DNA of 64,000 nucleotides from Daucus carota subsp. sativus. Lineage: Eukaryota; Streptophyta; Magnoliopsida; Apiales; Apiaceae. Location of the stretch: NCBI RefSeq assembly GCF_001625215.2, contig NC_030382.2, positions 49,379,364-49,443,363 of the forward strand. The letters are read 5' to 3'. This document shows, in pieces, positions 29,101-41,484 of the stretch (position 1 is the first letter of the stretch; every line of letters starts with the position of its first letter). Both the position numbers and the translations under genes were made by a program. Below the pieces are notes generated by a model. The model was not told the origin of the DNA and did not search any database. It worked only from the letters and a program-made list of their open reading frames with translations.

Positions 29101-31656
29101 AAGTCAACGCAAGTACATTGAATCTTATAAACAAAGCACATATACTGGATGGAAAAATGGTAATTTATACACCTATATAATATAAAGTATGAAGCAATAT
29201 ATATGATTACATATATATGCAACAACTTTTCAAATAAAAGTACAAAACGAATATCTGAATATATGTATGCTCACAATTTCCTATGGAATAAAGGAAAAAC
29301 TTATACAACATGATCTTATGCAAACCAGGAAAAAAGCTACGACACCGTAAAAAAGATGAAACGGTATTAAAGAAACTATACCATACATAACTCTGCTTTC
29401 TCATTTTTAGGTTCACCTAATATCTTTTAGCATTCTAACTTTCATAAGAACCTGTGACCTTGAATTATTCCTGAAGCTCACTATGACTTGTACCTTCACT
29501 GCACCAGACAACCAGTATCTGTTACCATGGATTAGGATATATGTTAGTCAATATGGTAGGTAAGTAGCACAAAATAGTCCAGTATCTATGCTGGTACCCC
29601 AAGAAATATAAGCAATTTGACTTAAGGATGTAAGCGTCAGAACACAGGAAGTGCATTGTTTTATCCATCTTCAGCTGTTCTAGATCATCTCCCCATTACA
29701 ACCAATATTTTTAATATTATATAAATGGTTATCTCATTTATTATGACAGTATAGTTCTTTCCCTTCGAAATTTTTTATTGGACTGTAATTACATTTGATA
29801 GCAGTATTCAGTTTAGTTCAACTAAAATTCTTCAATTTACTGTGTCAAATTTAATGATAAAGTAATAAGAAATTAGGAAAGTTTCTATGGATATACGATT
29901 ACCTCTATAATTATAAGCCTGATCATATAAAATGAAATATAAAATATTATATTTGAGCAATCTAATTCTGTTAAAAACCTTAGTGAATTGTAATTCTACC
30001 TTTAGTGGAAGAATATTTTTTTTTAAAATATAACAACTTTTAGGTGGATTATGACTACTTTTCCTACATCAACTTATATCCAAACTAATTGCGAAATAAA
30101 GATACCCAACCAGTATTATTAAATAATATAACCAAAATTCTCTTGTCCTGCTTGTAACAGTTTTCCTTCTATACTTTTTTAACAATAAGAAATGTAAACT
30201 GTTTTAAAAGTTGCCATCAGTTTGGATTTTTTATTTGTAAAATGCAGATGATAAAGCACCGGAATAACTTTAGAAAGAATGAAATTCATTATCATGAAGC
30301 CAGATCGTTAACTTAAAAAATTATTTGGCCGTACGAAATTCAGGTTAAAGGTGAGGCAGACAGTCAAGTAGTAAATCAATAGGTAAGTATTAACTTATAC
30401 ATACAATTACAGGACCATCATAAGATAGTAACTAAAGCTTGTAATGCTTATGAAACAAAAGAGGGAAACCCACTAACTTTCAGTTGTGATGCAATGCTAG
30501 GTTCAATAACCATTAAAGGTTGATTTTGGGGGTGATGAAAGATGGAAACAGTCCCATCAAATTAATGTACACCATGAAAAGAATGATGCATACTAAAAAC
30601 AGTGATACTAATAATCAGACTTTTAATGTCTATAAACAGCTATCAGTAAAGCTTCACAACTAAATAACTAATACAAACATGGAGTGATATATAACCGCTT
30701 TCCTTCTAAGGCACTTAAATATATGTAACGTTCTAGATCAATTTCAGTTCCCTCATATAAGTATATAACCAATTCAACTGCTCAAAGACAAAACAACAAC
30801 AGAAAGAACTCACCAAAGCAGAATTCAAGAACCCACCCGACCTCTTATCAGGCGAACCAAACTCAACCTCATTCTCAACCATCTTCTCATACGGAGTCTT
30901 AATATCATTCGGCCTAGTCGTCGTATACACAACTCTCTTCGTAGGCGTCACACTCCTCAACAACAACTCCGACTCCGCCAACTTACTCCCACTCTCCACC
31001 ACATCCTCCTCATTCCCACTCTCAACAACATCCTTCAACTTAAACATAATATGCACACCATCAACCTCAACTTTCTTCACACAATTCCCATTCACCTTAC
31101 TTAGAAAATCACTATACGGAACACTAATCAACGTCGTTGAAGGCCTCGGGTCTGAACCAGGTAACGGAATCCCCGGCCTAAGTAACCGCATAACAAAAAT
31201 CACAATCCCTAATTGTAACAACAATATCCCTATCTCTTGAGCTTGAATTATCGGTTGCCACCGCCACTTCCCACTTTTCCCCCACCATCCCCCCTTCTTA
31301 GAACCCGAACCCGACCCATGACCCGAACTAGGAGTCTTCTTCGTTTCCGAGCTATTCTTCTCCTTCTGCTCCGTAGACGAGTCAGTCTCGTGTGAATTCT
31401 TACTTTTGGCTCGAATTCTAGTACTCTGATTCTTCAAAAACAAAGCCAGGAGATCCAATTTGTGCGAATTTTTCGGAACCCTAGATTGTCCGTACGGATT
31501 AATTCTGGCACAAGACAAGAAACTAATAGGTTTCTCATTAAATTGAGTGATTCGATGTCGAATCAAGGTGTAATTGTGAATATATCTGAGATTTGAGGTC
31601 GAATTTACGTGAAATTGAATGTTAATTAACGGTCGTAGAGGATCGATCGCTAGCAT
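24846..31656 (-). CDS. FTSH7/9-like: ATP-dependent zinc metalloprotease FtsH, chloroplastic (FTSH7/FTSH9 type)
   Basis: A membrane AAA+ protease of plastids, 817 aa from 13 exons: 30814-31656, 29018-29083, 28793-28927, 28601-28666, 27929-28114, 27740-27826, 27546-27659, 27341-27465, 27143-27251, 26396-26521, 25330-25653, 25108-25231 and 24846-24994. All introns are GT-AG and all joins keep frame. Residues 1-100 form a serine- and basic-rich transit peptide. A first membrane segment, [18 protein letters not shown], is near 145, and a second, [11 protein letters not shown], is encoded by exon 2. Walker A is GLPGTGKT (372-379), Walker B is IIFIDE (427-432), the second region of homology is [17 protein letters not shown] (from 477), and the zinc site is HEAGH (597-601). 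The RWRWQP and [12 protein letters not shown] sequences and the overall length match Arabidopsis FTSH7/9 rather than the thylakoid FTSH1/2/5/8. All catalytic residues are intact. Confidence 0.96.
26144..26188. repeat. Poly-G tract in an FTSH intron
   Basis: A run of 29 G at 26144-26172, then TAACTC and a second run of 8 G, then TAACTC again. It lies in the intron between exons 10 and 11, so the transcript carries poly-C. Length is probably unstable and may be misassembled. Confidence 0.95.
29084..30813 (-). other. FTSH intron 1, 1.73 kb
   Basis: The longest intron of the gene, bounded by GCTTTG|GTGAGT and GCATGCAG|ATTTC. It is AT-rich and holds no recognisable gene or transposon terminus. 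Confidence 0.75.
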
Positions 31657-33220
31657 ATTTCAATAATATAAAGATAAATATAGAAGCAAGCGCATATACA
31701 TACAGATTATCTGTGTGTATACATGAGTGTAAAGTGTACGTATTAGACTATTAAGAATTTAGGATTATCTTGTTCGGTGTGTGGGACCCTAATGCTGGAA
31801 AACAAGGTATGGAGACGAAGATAGATACATCCATATTATAATACTATAAAATTATATATACAGTTGCTGCGCGCGAAACTGGACGCGACGGCGATGATTA
31901 CTGGCCACTAGTTCACGTTCAGGTACTAGAAGCTCTTTTATTTCACATGGCTCAAATGTATGCTGAAACGTACTTGTATTTATATCGGTAATTCAATTGA
32001 TTGTTTATGATTTTGAAAAAAAAAATAATAGTTATCTCTAAAAAATTTCTCAATTTTTTTTTTTGACGAAAAAAATAAAAAATTCTCAAATTTAGTCACA
32101 TTGACAACAATGCCTAATATATACATAAATCAGTGGTTTAAAATTAGTCATGTCTATCACGTTATTTGAAAAAAAAAATCAAAAATCGAATTTAGAGTAC
32201 TCAGCAATACTCTTGTGAAACTAGTACATTTCTTAATATTATTTTTTCGATATGATTTAATGTAACACATATCTATATAATTAATAATTATTAAAATAAA
32301 TTAATATTATATGATTTCATCAAAATTATAAGTTTTGATAAAAATTTTGTTGTAATCTGAAGTATATTGAAAAGATGATTGAAATTATAATTATATGATT
32401 TCATGATTTCATTCGGATATTAAAATTTTATTGTCCAAGTTTTTAAGATATGAGTTGGATCATAAATTTCATTAAATAAAAGAAGTTCATATTACGGAAT
32501 TACATTTTTATACGAGTATGACACACACACGTACCCATCTATACATATTTATTTAAATTATCTTTAATAAATTAATTCTAAAATAATAATATTAACATGA
32601 TTAATATAGGTTTTAAGTAGTTTTAGGGGGCCTCTTGAATGCATATCAACTTTTTTTTTTTTTTACAGAAAATGCCTATCACCTTAAGACAATAGTATTT
32701 ATTTTAAAATTTCAAATCAAAATAAAGAATCAAATAAGTAAAATGCCAAACACCACCGGCCTGTTGGAAATATCAATCTGAAACTTGCCTGAATTTGAGG
32801 ATCAAGTAAAATGATCAGCCAAACATAGAATTCTAAAGTTAGCAACTCACAAGAGCCTGGACATGATCAGACTCTTGAATCTTCATTTCCCCCATCAAAC
32901 ATTCTCAGAACCATTGTAATAAACTTTCAAAAAAAAAGGTCCTAAAATGTCTTGCATTTTCTTACTTTCTTGCACTCTTTTCCTCCTCCTTAGTCTTATC
33001 CTGAAATGGAGCCTGTTCTTCTCGCATGCTATAATGCTACCATAACTTGATACCTTTATGCTTATTTATATATGTTTGTAAGCAGCAATGGAGAATATGC
33101 CATATTTTATTATTTACAAGTAAAAATCATTTAAAGATGTAAATATGGCTATTGACATAAAACATATTCAAGTCTTTCCATGAAAGTTGTGCCTTCTCGA
33201 TAAATACTTTCTATAATCTT
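31657..33220. other. Intergenic between FTSH promoter and pseudogene
   Basis: The FTSH promoter and leader lie just right of 31656 (minus strand). The rest is AT-rich with poly-A/T runs (32018, 32052, 32170, 32651). No gene is supported. Confidence 0.5.
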
Positions 33221-34160
33221 GTGATGAAGTATCCAATCCCATGCAACGATATTGTTTTTTTTCTTCTGTTTATGTTTCTTCCATTGGTCTTTGCCTTTTC
33301 AATTTGCTCGGTGCTTGTTTCTGCTTTAGTTGTGTTTTATACAGTTATCTTTCATGCCGATCAGGCGATCATAAAGGACTTGAAAATGTCAAAGGAAATT
33401 AAAAAAGCACACTCTGATTGTTGATGATGATGACATGGGTAAAAATGTTTGCTAGGCGAAGAAATGCGAATCAAAAGGAAATAGAAGATTATACACGTAG
33501 AAGCATTGAGGACAAAGGTTTACAAGTCCAGTCGGATATGATGACGATTTGGTTGATAAAACTAGCGTGGGAACAGAAAATTTGAAGGAAGTATGAGACG
33601 TAAAGGTGAATACCGCATCTTCTTTGCTTAATGTTTCACCATAGTTTTCTGACGTTGTAGCCGAAACAGAAGGAGAAATTTCTAATTACTCAGAAGAAGA
33701 GGATGGACGTGAATATACAGAAACGCTTTAGACCGGAGTATTGATGATCAAATTAATCATTGGCGTGTCAGGAGTTCAGCTGAGATATAGAATTACAGAA
33801 AGGGACAATAAGTTGGAGATTATTATTGCAAGATGGAAAGTCAGAAAATTATTAGATACAAAGTTCAGAAATGCACTAATGAGCCTTGCCAGAAATTACT
33901 CCCTGGATCATAATGTTAACAATCCTTTTGGTCCTAATGACCTGGAAGAGTAAAAGTCCTTACCGGAAAGCTATTAAAAAGCTTTCAAAAAGGACATTTT
34001 GCAAGACCGAAAGTGAAGTGGAAATGGAACAAAATATACATGAAAATATTAATGATGGATTAATATCTTCATCGGAAGATGATATACTATGCAGGACCTT
34101 AAGATCCCTCTCCTGTTTTGCTGAAAAGGACACAGATGTGGCTAGAGAGGACAATGATTA
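33221..34160 (+). pseudogene. Decayed gene of the At5g17910-like transmembrane protein family
   Basis: The first 67 codons from 33221 encode a strongly hydrophobic segment (IVFFLLFMFLPLVFAF, then SVLVSALVVFYTVIF) and stop at 33422-33424. Further in, 33741-33953 encodes ITERDNKLEIIIARW, VRKLL and NNPFGPND. In the plant family of long uncharacterised membrane proteins around At5g17910, the same order occurs: an N-terminal hydrophobic hairpin, a long acidic region, ERNKRLE-LIARRRARK, then NNPF-type motifs. Between the two fragments and after the second, stops occur in every frame, and the long acidic region is mostly missing. The homology is recalled by motif, not by a search. No intact frame longer than 91 codons survives. 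Confidence 0.6.
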
Positions 34161-36248
34161 AGAAAATGATGTCTCATGTAATACTGACAGAATTTTGTAT
34201 AAAATGACAAAGGATAACTCTGTTTTGGGGGAGAAGAACATGTCTCAATTCTCATGTTCCTAGCAACTCCTCAGCTTCAGACTTGCAGGTGGAGGTTTCA
34301 GAAGTTAGTTCTCCACAGAGCGCTTGATCAAATGAAAATCTTCAAAATTTGATGATTACAGTAACAGAAAGGCTATTGCTGGTTGTAGCTCAGATGTTAA
34401 ATTCTGCAAATTTACAGGTTAGTCGATTTTTTCTTACAGCTATATGGGCACTTGAAAGTGGTCTTTCTTACAAAAAAATAATATAGTGACATGGCATAAG
34501 TAAATAATGCTACATATTCCGCAGATTTCTTGGGATGTTTGTTTCTCATTTTTTTCAAATATAATTTTGCCTGAGTCTAAATTTTCTGATTGATGTACAT
34601 ATGCGATTTCTTTTAATCAGTTAAATTCTTTTAATCAGTTAAATTCTTTTTTACTTTTACTTTTTAATCATACTAGCCTTTAACCCGTGCGAAGCACGGG
34701 CGGGTATATAATTCGTAATTCATTATTTATAATTTAAATTTTAACTTCATTTTATTAGTATTTTAGTATTAATGGATTGAATTTTCTCCCGATTACTTAA
34801 AAATGGACAAATCCTAATAAATATATGTGTGTGTGTCAGGATTTTAGTACATTTAATCCCGAATTTATACACGTAGATTTAAAAATAAAAAAAATCAGAA
34901 AATTCAAATCTTTTCCAAACATAACCGATCGTGTAATACCTTTGAAAGATTCATCTAATCAATCGAATTCCAACGTAATCTTATAATCTTGGTTTTTTTA
35001 TAACAATAACTTTTAAGACTATAGTTAGAAAGAGTTATATAATGGTTCATGTTTATATTGAAATAAAACACGTTAAAGTTAAAAAAAGTTATATGAAGGT
35101 TCTTGTTAAAAAAAGATATTCAAAATTGTATATATATAATTTTATTTATAACATTATTATAATTTTTTTAATGAAATATTATATGATAATGAATTGTTAT
35201 GAGTGTTTTTAGTATTTGAAATTGTTTAACAATATAATACTAATAGATTCCACATTTGTAGAGTTGTAATACCAAAAGAGTATCAAACCAAAAAATAATA
35301 GACTCCACATTTGTAGACGTGTAGTACCAACCAAACCAAAAAATATAACTAAAACCTTGGACTACAAATTATACCCATGTTGGCTTATTATAGTATAGTA
35401 TAGATCTGATTCATCATTTTTATTTTTATTTTTATTTGAGGTGATTTGTGATCAAACCTGATCTAATTATAAACAAGCTGAGAAATTTGAAAATGATCAA
35501 AAGGAATTATGATCAGCATGACAATTTTAAAAATCTAAGAAAAACAATTTCAGTTTCGATTTTATAACAATATTTCTATCCATACTCTCCTAATAAGAAT
35601 AAGATAGACATAAAAATAATTTTTCTAATAAAGGAGTTAAAATAATTTAAGTAACAATAATGGGATAAAAAGTGTAGGAAATACTGTAATGAACTTTTAA
35701 GTTTTAACACTCACTGTAAGAGATCAAGTCAGATTCAGTTGAAATACTTAGGCGAGTTGTAGGCTTAATCACATCTCCAGTCACATCACACATGGTACTC
35801 AACTACTTATTAACTAATGACTAGCTGAGTGTAATTGGCGAATCAATCAGAAAATCGAAAAACTTATATATTTTAATTCAACGTATCAACTTTTGTTAAT
35901 CTCAAAATAATAAAAGGTAGGTTGAATTAATCAACTGTTATTACAAAATATATACGTACGGAGTTTATGTGTTATTGATCGAGTGCACAATACAGGAACT
36001 CCGAATTTGTGGACTGAGAAGTTGTCTACTCCCATAAAAGGAGGCAGCTGGTCAAAATAACGAACCAAGAGAGATTTCAGGGTTAGATCTTAGATCTCTT
36101 ACTCAGTATGGATAGATAGATGAGTATAAATTAGCTTGTCTGGCCTCACTCACACTACTTGCTTAGTAGTGTTTATGTTTTGATAAATCTTGATTTACTG
36201 ATAATAGTCTAGTTATAAGATCATCTTTAATTATTAAATACGAAAAAA
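34161..36248. other. Intergenic; STP promoter at right
   Basis: Contains a putative non-autonomous transposon (34668-35403), a short duplication of CTTTTAATCAGTTAAATT at 34611-34647, and the upstream region of the STP gene. No coding sequence. Confidence 0.45.
34668..35403. mobile_element. Putative non-autonomous DNA element with CCCGTGC...GCACGGG terminus
   Basis: Near the left end is a perfect 17-base palindrome, CCCGTGCGAAGCACGGG (34684-34700), a motif found at the ends of a widespread plant repeat class. The right end is placed at TTATTATAGTATAGTATAG because single-copy-like DNA seems to resume there. Terminal repeats and target duplication were not resolved, so boundaries and class are uncertain. 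Confidence 0.4.
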
Positions 36249-38353
36249 ATGGCTGGGGGTGTCATGTTACCGGATGGGGGAACAGAGTTTCCAGGGAAGC
36301 TCACTTGGAATGTTGTGCTATGTACTGTCATTGCTGCCTTTGGTGGTCTCATGTTTGGTTATGATATCGGCATTTCAGGTCCTTTCTTTATCCACTCTTA
36401 TTATATCCGCCCCGCTTTTTTGCGGGGCTTAGTCTCTTGCTGGTTCCGCCCCTGCATGAAACTCTGGTGATGGAATAGTTAGTCCATTAATAAGCTTAGC
36501 TATGGATCTTTACACATGAACACATGCACATTTATTAATTTAAGTAATTTGATGATGAATAAAGTTAATGTTACGAAATTGTAGGAGGAGTGACATCAAT
36601 GGATAGTTTTTTGGAGAAGTTCTTTCCGGTGGTATACAGGAAGAAGCATCAGGCCAAAGAGGACAATTACTGCAAATTTAACGATCAATATTTGCAACTC
36701 TTTACATCTTCACTATACCTTTCTGCTACTATCTGTTGCTTTGTCGCGTCAAAATCATGCAACAAATTTGGGCGAAAAAGGACCATGCAGGCGGCCTCTG
36801 CATTCTTCTTACTCGGTGCTGTCTGCAATGGTCTTGCGCGAAACCTGGAAATGCTCATTTGTGGAAGGCTTTTACTCGGTGCTGGAATTGGATTCGGAAA
36901 CCAGGTTAACTAGTTCATACTAATTTCATCACTTAATTTTCCCACTTGAATGCTCAATCTGTGGGATATGTAGCATAATAGCATTATTTACTTATGTACT
37001 ACATTTTGAAGTTTAAAATTTAAGTGACAGCATGTAATGGTGTAAAATGCAGGCAGTGCCGTTATTTATATCAGAAATTGCTCCGGCAAAATATAGAGGA
37101 GGACTTAACATTATATTCCAGTTGCTAATTACAGTAGGCATTTTTGTAGCCGGTTTAGTCAACTATGCCACATCTCATCTCCCAAATGGTTGGAGAATTT
37201 CACTTGGTGGAGCGGCAGTTCCAGCTCTATTCCTTCTAGTAGGTTCACTCGCGATTGTGGAGACACCCACGAGCCTCATTCAGCGTGGCAAGAAAGAACG
37301 AGGTTTGAAAACTCTGCAGAAAATCAGGGGAAAAGGCATCGACGTTGACAAGGAGTATCAAGAAATTGTAGCCACCACAGAGAAGGCTCAACAGGTTAAG
37401 CATCCTTTTAAAATTCTGATGAAGACCAGTATGCCCCAAGTTATTTGTGGAAGCATAATTCAAATGTTTCAGCAGCTCACTGGAATTAATGTCATCATGT
37501 TTTATGCTCCTGTATTGTTCCAAACGATGGGATTTGAAAATGATGCCTCTTTGTTATCATCTGTGATTACGGGGTTGATTAATGTTGGCAGCACCCTTGT
37601 TGCTGTTTTCTATGTCGATAGATGGGGAAGACGAGCATTACTGCTCGAGGCCGTTGTTCAAATGCTCATCTGTCAGGTTTTCATTTCTTATCTTGTACTT
37701 CTAATCAATCATTTTTTCTGAATCATGCCTTTTACATTACTAATTAACCCGAATATACGTGAATGTCCTTGATGAACTAATTATAAGGGATCGGTTAAGA
37801 AGTTCAGAATGACTACTGTATTTAAGTAGTAAAAAGAGTATACACTCTCATGCTACTACCAAGTACAACAGTGGATCAATAAAACGCGATCATATTGATA
37901 AATTCACATTGTCAGGTTGTGGTGGGAATATTTCTTCAAGTGGACTTGCATGCTACAAATACAATGCCAAAGATCCCAGCCTACATTGTGGTTGTCCTTA
38001 TTTGTACTTTTGTTGCTGGATTTGCGTGGTCTTGGGGGCCATTAGGTTGGTTGGTAGCGAGTGAAATATTTCCATTAGAAACTCGAAGTGCTGGATTTTT
38101 CTGCGCGGTGGCCATGAATATGATTTGGACCTTTATAATTGCTCAAGCTTTCCTCTCAATGCTGTGTGCCATGAAAGCTGCTATCTTTTTCTTCTTTTCT
38201 TCATGGATTGTTATAATGGGACTTTTCGCACTTTTCTGGTTGCCAGAAACCAAGGGAGTTCCTATTGACCAAATGGTGGACACCGTTTGGAAGAGGCATT
38301 GGTTTTGGAAGAGGTTTTTTCATCATGACCAGACTGCTGATGCAAAAGCTTAA
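36249..38353 (+). CDS. Sugar transport protein, hexose:H+ symporter (STP6/STP8-like)
   Basis: A plasma-membrane MFS monosaccharide/proton symporter of 503 aa. Exons 36249-36378, 36585-36904, 37053-37676 and 37916-38353 all join in frame with GT-AG borders. The start follows an A-rich leader (GAAAAAAATGGC). Visible family motifs are AAFGGLMFGYDIGISGGVTSM in the first helix and loop, GRKRTMQAASAFFLLG, GRLLLGAGIGFGNQAVPL, VETPTSL, QQLTGINVIMFYAPVLFQ, VDRWGRRALLLE, WSWGPLGWLVASEIFPLETR and PETKGVPIDQM. Twelve membrane helices are expected and no segment is missing. Arabidopsis STP6 and STP8 match best by memory (ETPTSLI-R, MLICQ, FAWSWGPLGWL, FFFFS-WI), and those are hexose carriers of pollen and other sinks. 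Substrate and tissue are inferred. The nearest genes are unrelated. Confidence 0.95.
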
Positions 38354-40236
38354 TAAATATCCAGCTCAATGGCAATGGCATGTATTGCTGCAGCTCATCT
38401 TTAATTTCTTTTTTCATTTTGTTGGGATTTGGGGGAGGAGATTATTTAGTTAAATTCTTTGTTTACTTAATGCTAGATTCATTCTGAGTGATCATTTCAT
38501 TATTAGCCATTTAGCCTAATCTGTAGATGTAGTTTCTGATAATGTTATGAAAAATGATCATCCTAAGTTTTTGTAACAAGAATATTGTTAAAGCCTTTAA
38601 GGGTTACTTCAATTATTTACATAGATAAAACCTTCCTAGTTACATTTCCTCATCTCTGAAATTTATTTGTCTTTAAATTTTGGAGGAATGATCCTTAAAA
38701 CTTTAAATTACTCTGATAGATGTCCTAAAATAATGCAAGAATTCAAAATTTTATTTTTTTTATCTATGCAAAGTCCTGGTCGGACAGTGGGAGAAATAGA
38801 AACCCTTTTCTTTTGTTACTTTGTTTTCTGATACTAGTAAAATTAAAAATCATTTAGCAGAGACAATGGATTTATCAGTTTAATATTTATTCATTTAATC
38901 GATGGATTGACTTATCAGAGCAAAACCTGATTAGATGAAGAATAAGAATCCTTCGAAGAAAGATTAGATAACCGAAAGTGTAAAAGTTGTGGCATTATGT
39001 GGATGATTTTAACTTGTGGCGATTAGTTAGATAAAAAAAATAGGAATAACAAAAAGAGAAATAGAATAAAGCAGGGAAATTTGAGGTGCTTTTGCATTGC
39101 AAGTTGCAGATATGCTGCAATCTGCATCTCTTTTGAAAAGTGAAATGGTTAGTTTTGTTAGTTACCATACAAAAAGCTAATAGAATTGAATTTTTTTTAT
39201 CATGTTGCCTTCATTTGATTCTTTGCTTGCTTGTGGGTTCTGTGTGGGGTGGGGGTTGAATATTCTCTCATACAAAGTACTGTGATTAACTCAAAGAATG
39301 GCTAATGTGGCACTGTTAAGAAAGTTTCAGTGTTTGAACCAAAAAAATCTTCTTTTGGTTTGGTAATCACTAGCCACAGTACCACTTGAATCAAGAAACT
39401 ATTTGTTTATTGTTTTTAAGGGTGCACTACTAGAGAACAGTAACACTTTCTTGTACAATTTGCAGATATGGTACTAGGAGATTATACCAGAAGATTAATT
39501 AAATAATTAAATATCAGTGGCTTAATGCTGCTGTGAATCTTACTTTATACTTCAGTCATCTTAGTTTAATCAGCAATCAGTTTTATTCAGGATCTAAAAC
39601 AATGGATTTTCTATGGTAAAAGCAATAGGGAGCTCCCAGCATATGATGCTTCACCTAATGGAAGATCTGAAGGTCCAGGATATGGTCAAAACAGCATATT
39701 GTGCTTGATCAACTTCAAGTATCTAAATATTATTGTATATGTAAGTTTTTTTTAAATATGGAAAAAGGAAGCATAATATATGTATTCTGCCTAAATATAG
39801 ATGAACGGTTGTGGTTGACACGATGGTCAAGTTTCTACGTTACGGGGTTAAACCATTGAAAATTTAACCAGGCCGTGTCCTGGAAACATGCTGCGTACGT
39901 CAGAACCTTCACATGATCAAATATGAGAAATTATAAGATAACCACTTTCCTAGCATACAACAGTATGTTCAATTTGTTAATTGCTCTGAAGATTGAATCT
40001 TCTTTACAGATAATTCTCATAGTGTACTCGTACAGAAAATGATCTTATGCCTATATGCATTTAGAAGTTACAAGGCAGTACTAGAACCAATTCCCTCAAG
40101 CAACTATTATCTCAAGTGCCAAGATAATATATTCACAAGAAACACCCCAAATGGTACAAAAATAGCTATTCTACTCTACCGGACTCATCAAAGAGAAGGC
40201 TTTCAGAGCCATTGAGAGAGTTGTCGCAGCAACATT
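38354..40236. other. Intergenic, convergent 3' flanks
   Basis: The plus-strand STP gene and the minus-strand DIVARICATA-like gene converge here. At 39795-39900 the text CACGATGGTCAAGTTTCTACG and GGGGTTAAACC faintly recalls a tRNA-derived SINE, without firm boundaries. No coding sequence found. Confidence 0.45.
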
Positions 40237-41484
40237 TCATCCATGGAGATTATGCAGCCCTGACTGCATCTGGAAAACCATATCTTGAGTCCCCATGTAA
40301 GATTCATGTATATTTGCCCTCTGAAAATTATGGTCCTCCACTTTAATTCCATGTGAATTTAACCCATATGGAGACATGAACATGTTTCCACTTGTTTGGC
40401 TAAAAGCCATGGCTGCAGCACCATTGTTTGACTGGTTCCACTGGTAAGGTGTTCTGGACATGGCACTGGAATTTGTGTGTTGAGAGAGTGCGTTACACTG
40501 GTCCATTGAAGAAATTCTCTTGTTGTCTGGCGATGGAGTTTGATTTTCATTTAGATTCACTGTGGTTATATCATGAATGCTTGCTCTTCTTTTATCTTTT
40601 CCACCAGAATGTTGCCTGATAAAGTACTTCTGAGCATGGCTGGCAACTTGAGTCGGTGTTCTAGTAATCACATAATTACGCGAGATGTTTCTCCAGTCCC
40701 CTTTCCCATACTTCTTGAGCCCCAAGAGAAACAGCCTGTGAAATTTCAAATAGAACTCATTATCTCAATAGAAGATGAACTTCTTGCTATAAACACACAA
40801 TCAAATTTCAAGCACACAACTTCAGACCATTCTTATCCAATTTACAAAGCAATTTTCTAACAGACAGAAGGTTGGTAATATTGAACCAGGGAAGTTTAAT
40901 TATATTATCCTTTTCTTACCATTCGAGGCCACGAGCTCTCAAGATGGAAACTTTATTGATTAAGTACTTACAAAAAATTTATCCTGCAATTTTGTAAGTA
41001 CACACAATAGAGCTTCAAATTTATGGCACATAAACAGAGTTGAAAAAATTATTAAGACCATGAAAGTGACTTACTTATGCTCTTCTTCAGTCCACGGAAC
41101 ACCCTTCTTCCTTTCTTGATCAGATGGTCTATTTCCACAAGATCTTTTTCCACCGAATGAAGCCTTGAATCCATCGAAACCATTAGTACTATTCCCCCAT
41201 TCTAATGTAAAAGGTGATTGACTATAACCAGGAGTTGGAAACAACCCTGCTTCAATACTACTCACATCATCTTCCAACTCTTTATATTGTCTTTTAACAT
41301 CAGCCACAGTTTTCCCAGGAACCATGGCTGCAACTTTCTGCCACCGGTCCGGAGTATCCTTATCGTACCTAGCCAGAGCATTCTCAAACAACTTGTTCTC
41401 TTCTGGAGTCCATCTAGTGCTCTTGCTTTCTTCAAGCAACCAGCTTGAGTTTGGAAAATATGAAAATGGTGATAAAATCTCCAT
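40237..41484 (-). CDS. DIV-like: DIVARICATA-like MYB-related transcription factor (SHAQKYF class)
   Basis: A nuclear regulator with two separate MYB repeats, 302 aa from exons 41075-41484 and 40237-40735 (donor AA|GTAAGT, acceptor CACAG|GCTG). The start at 41484 gives the family-typical MEILSP opening; a methionine four codons upstream exists but is not conserved. The first SANT-type repeat (24-73) includes [18 protein letters not shown] and VPGKTVADV, then [14 protein letters not shown]. The second repeat (128-178) has [27 protein letters not shown] and SHAQKYF at 169-175. After it comes [16 protein letters not shown], typical of DIVARICATA homologues. Antirrhinum DIVARICATA (about 307 aa) controls ventral petal identity and is antagonised by RADIALIS through shared partners; the role here may differ. 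Three tandem palindromes lie 0.4-0.65 kb upstream. Confidence 0.95.
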
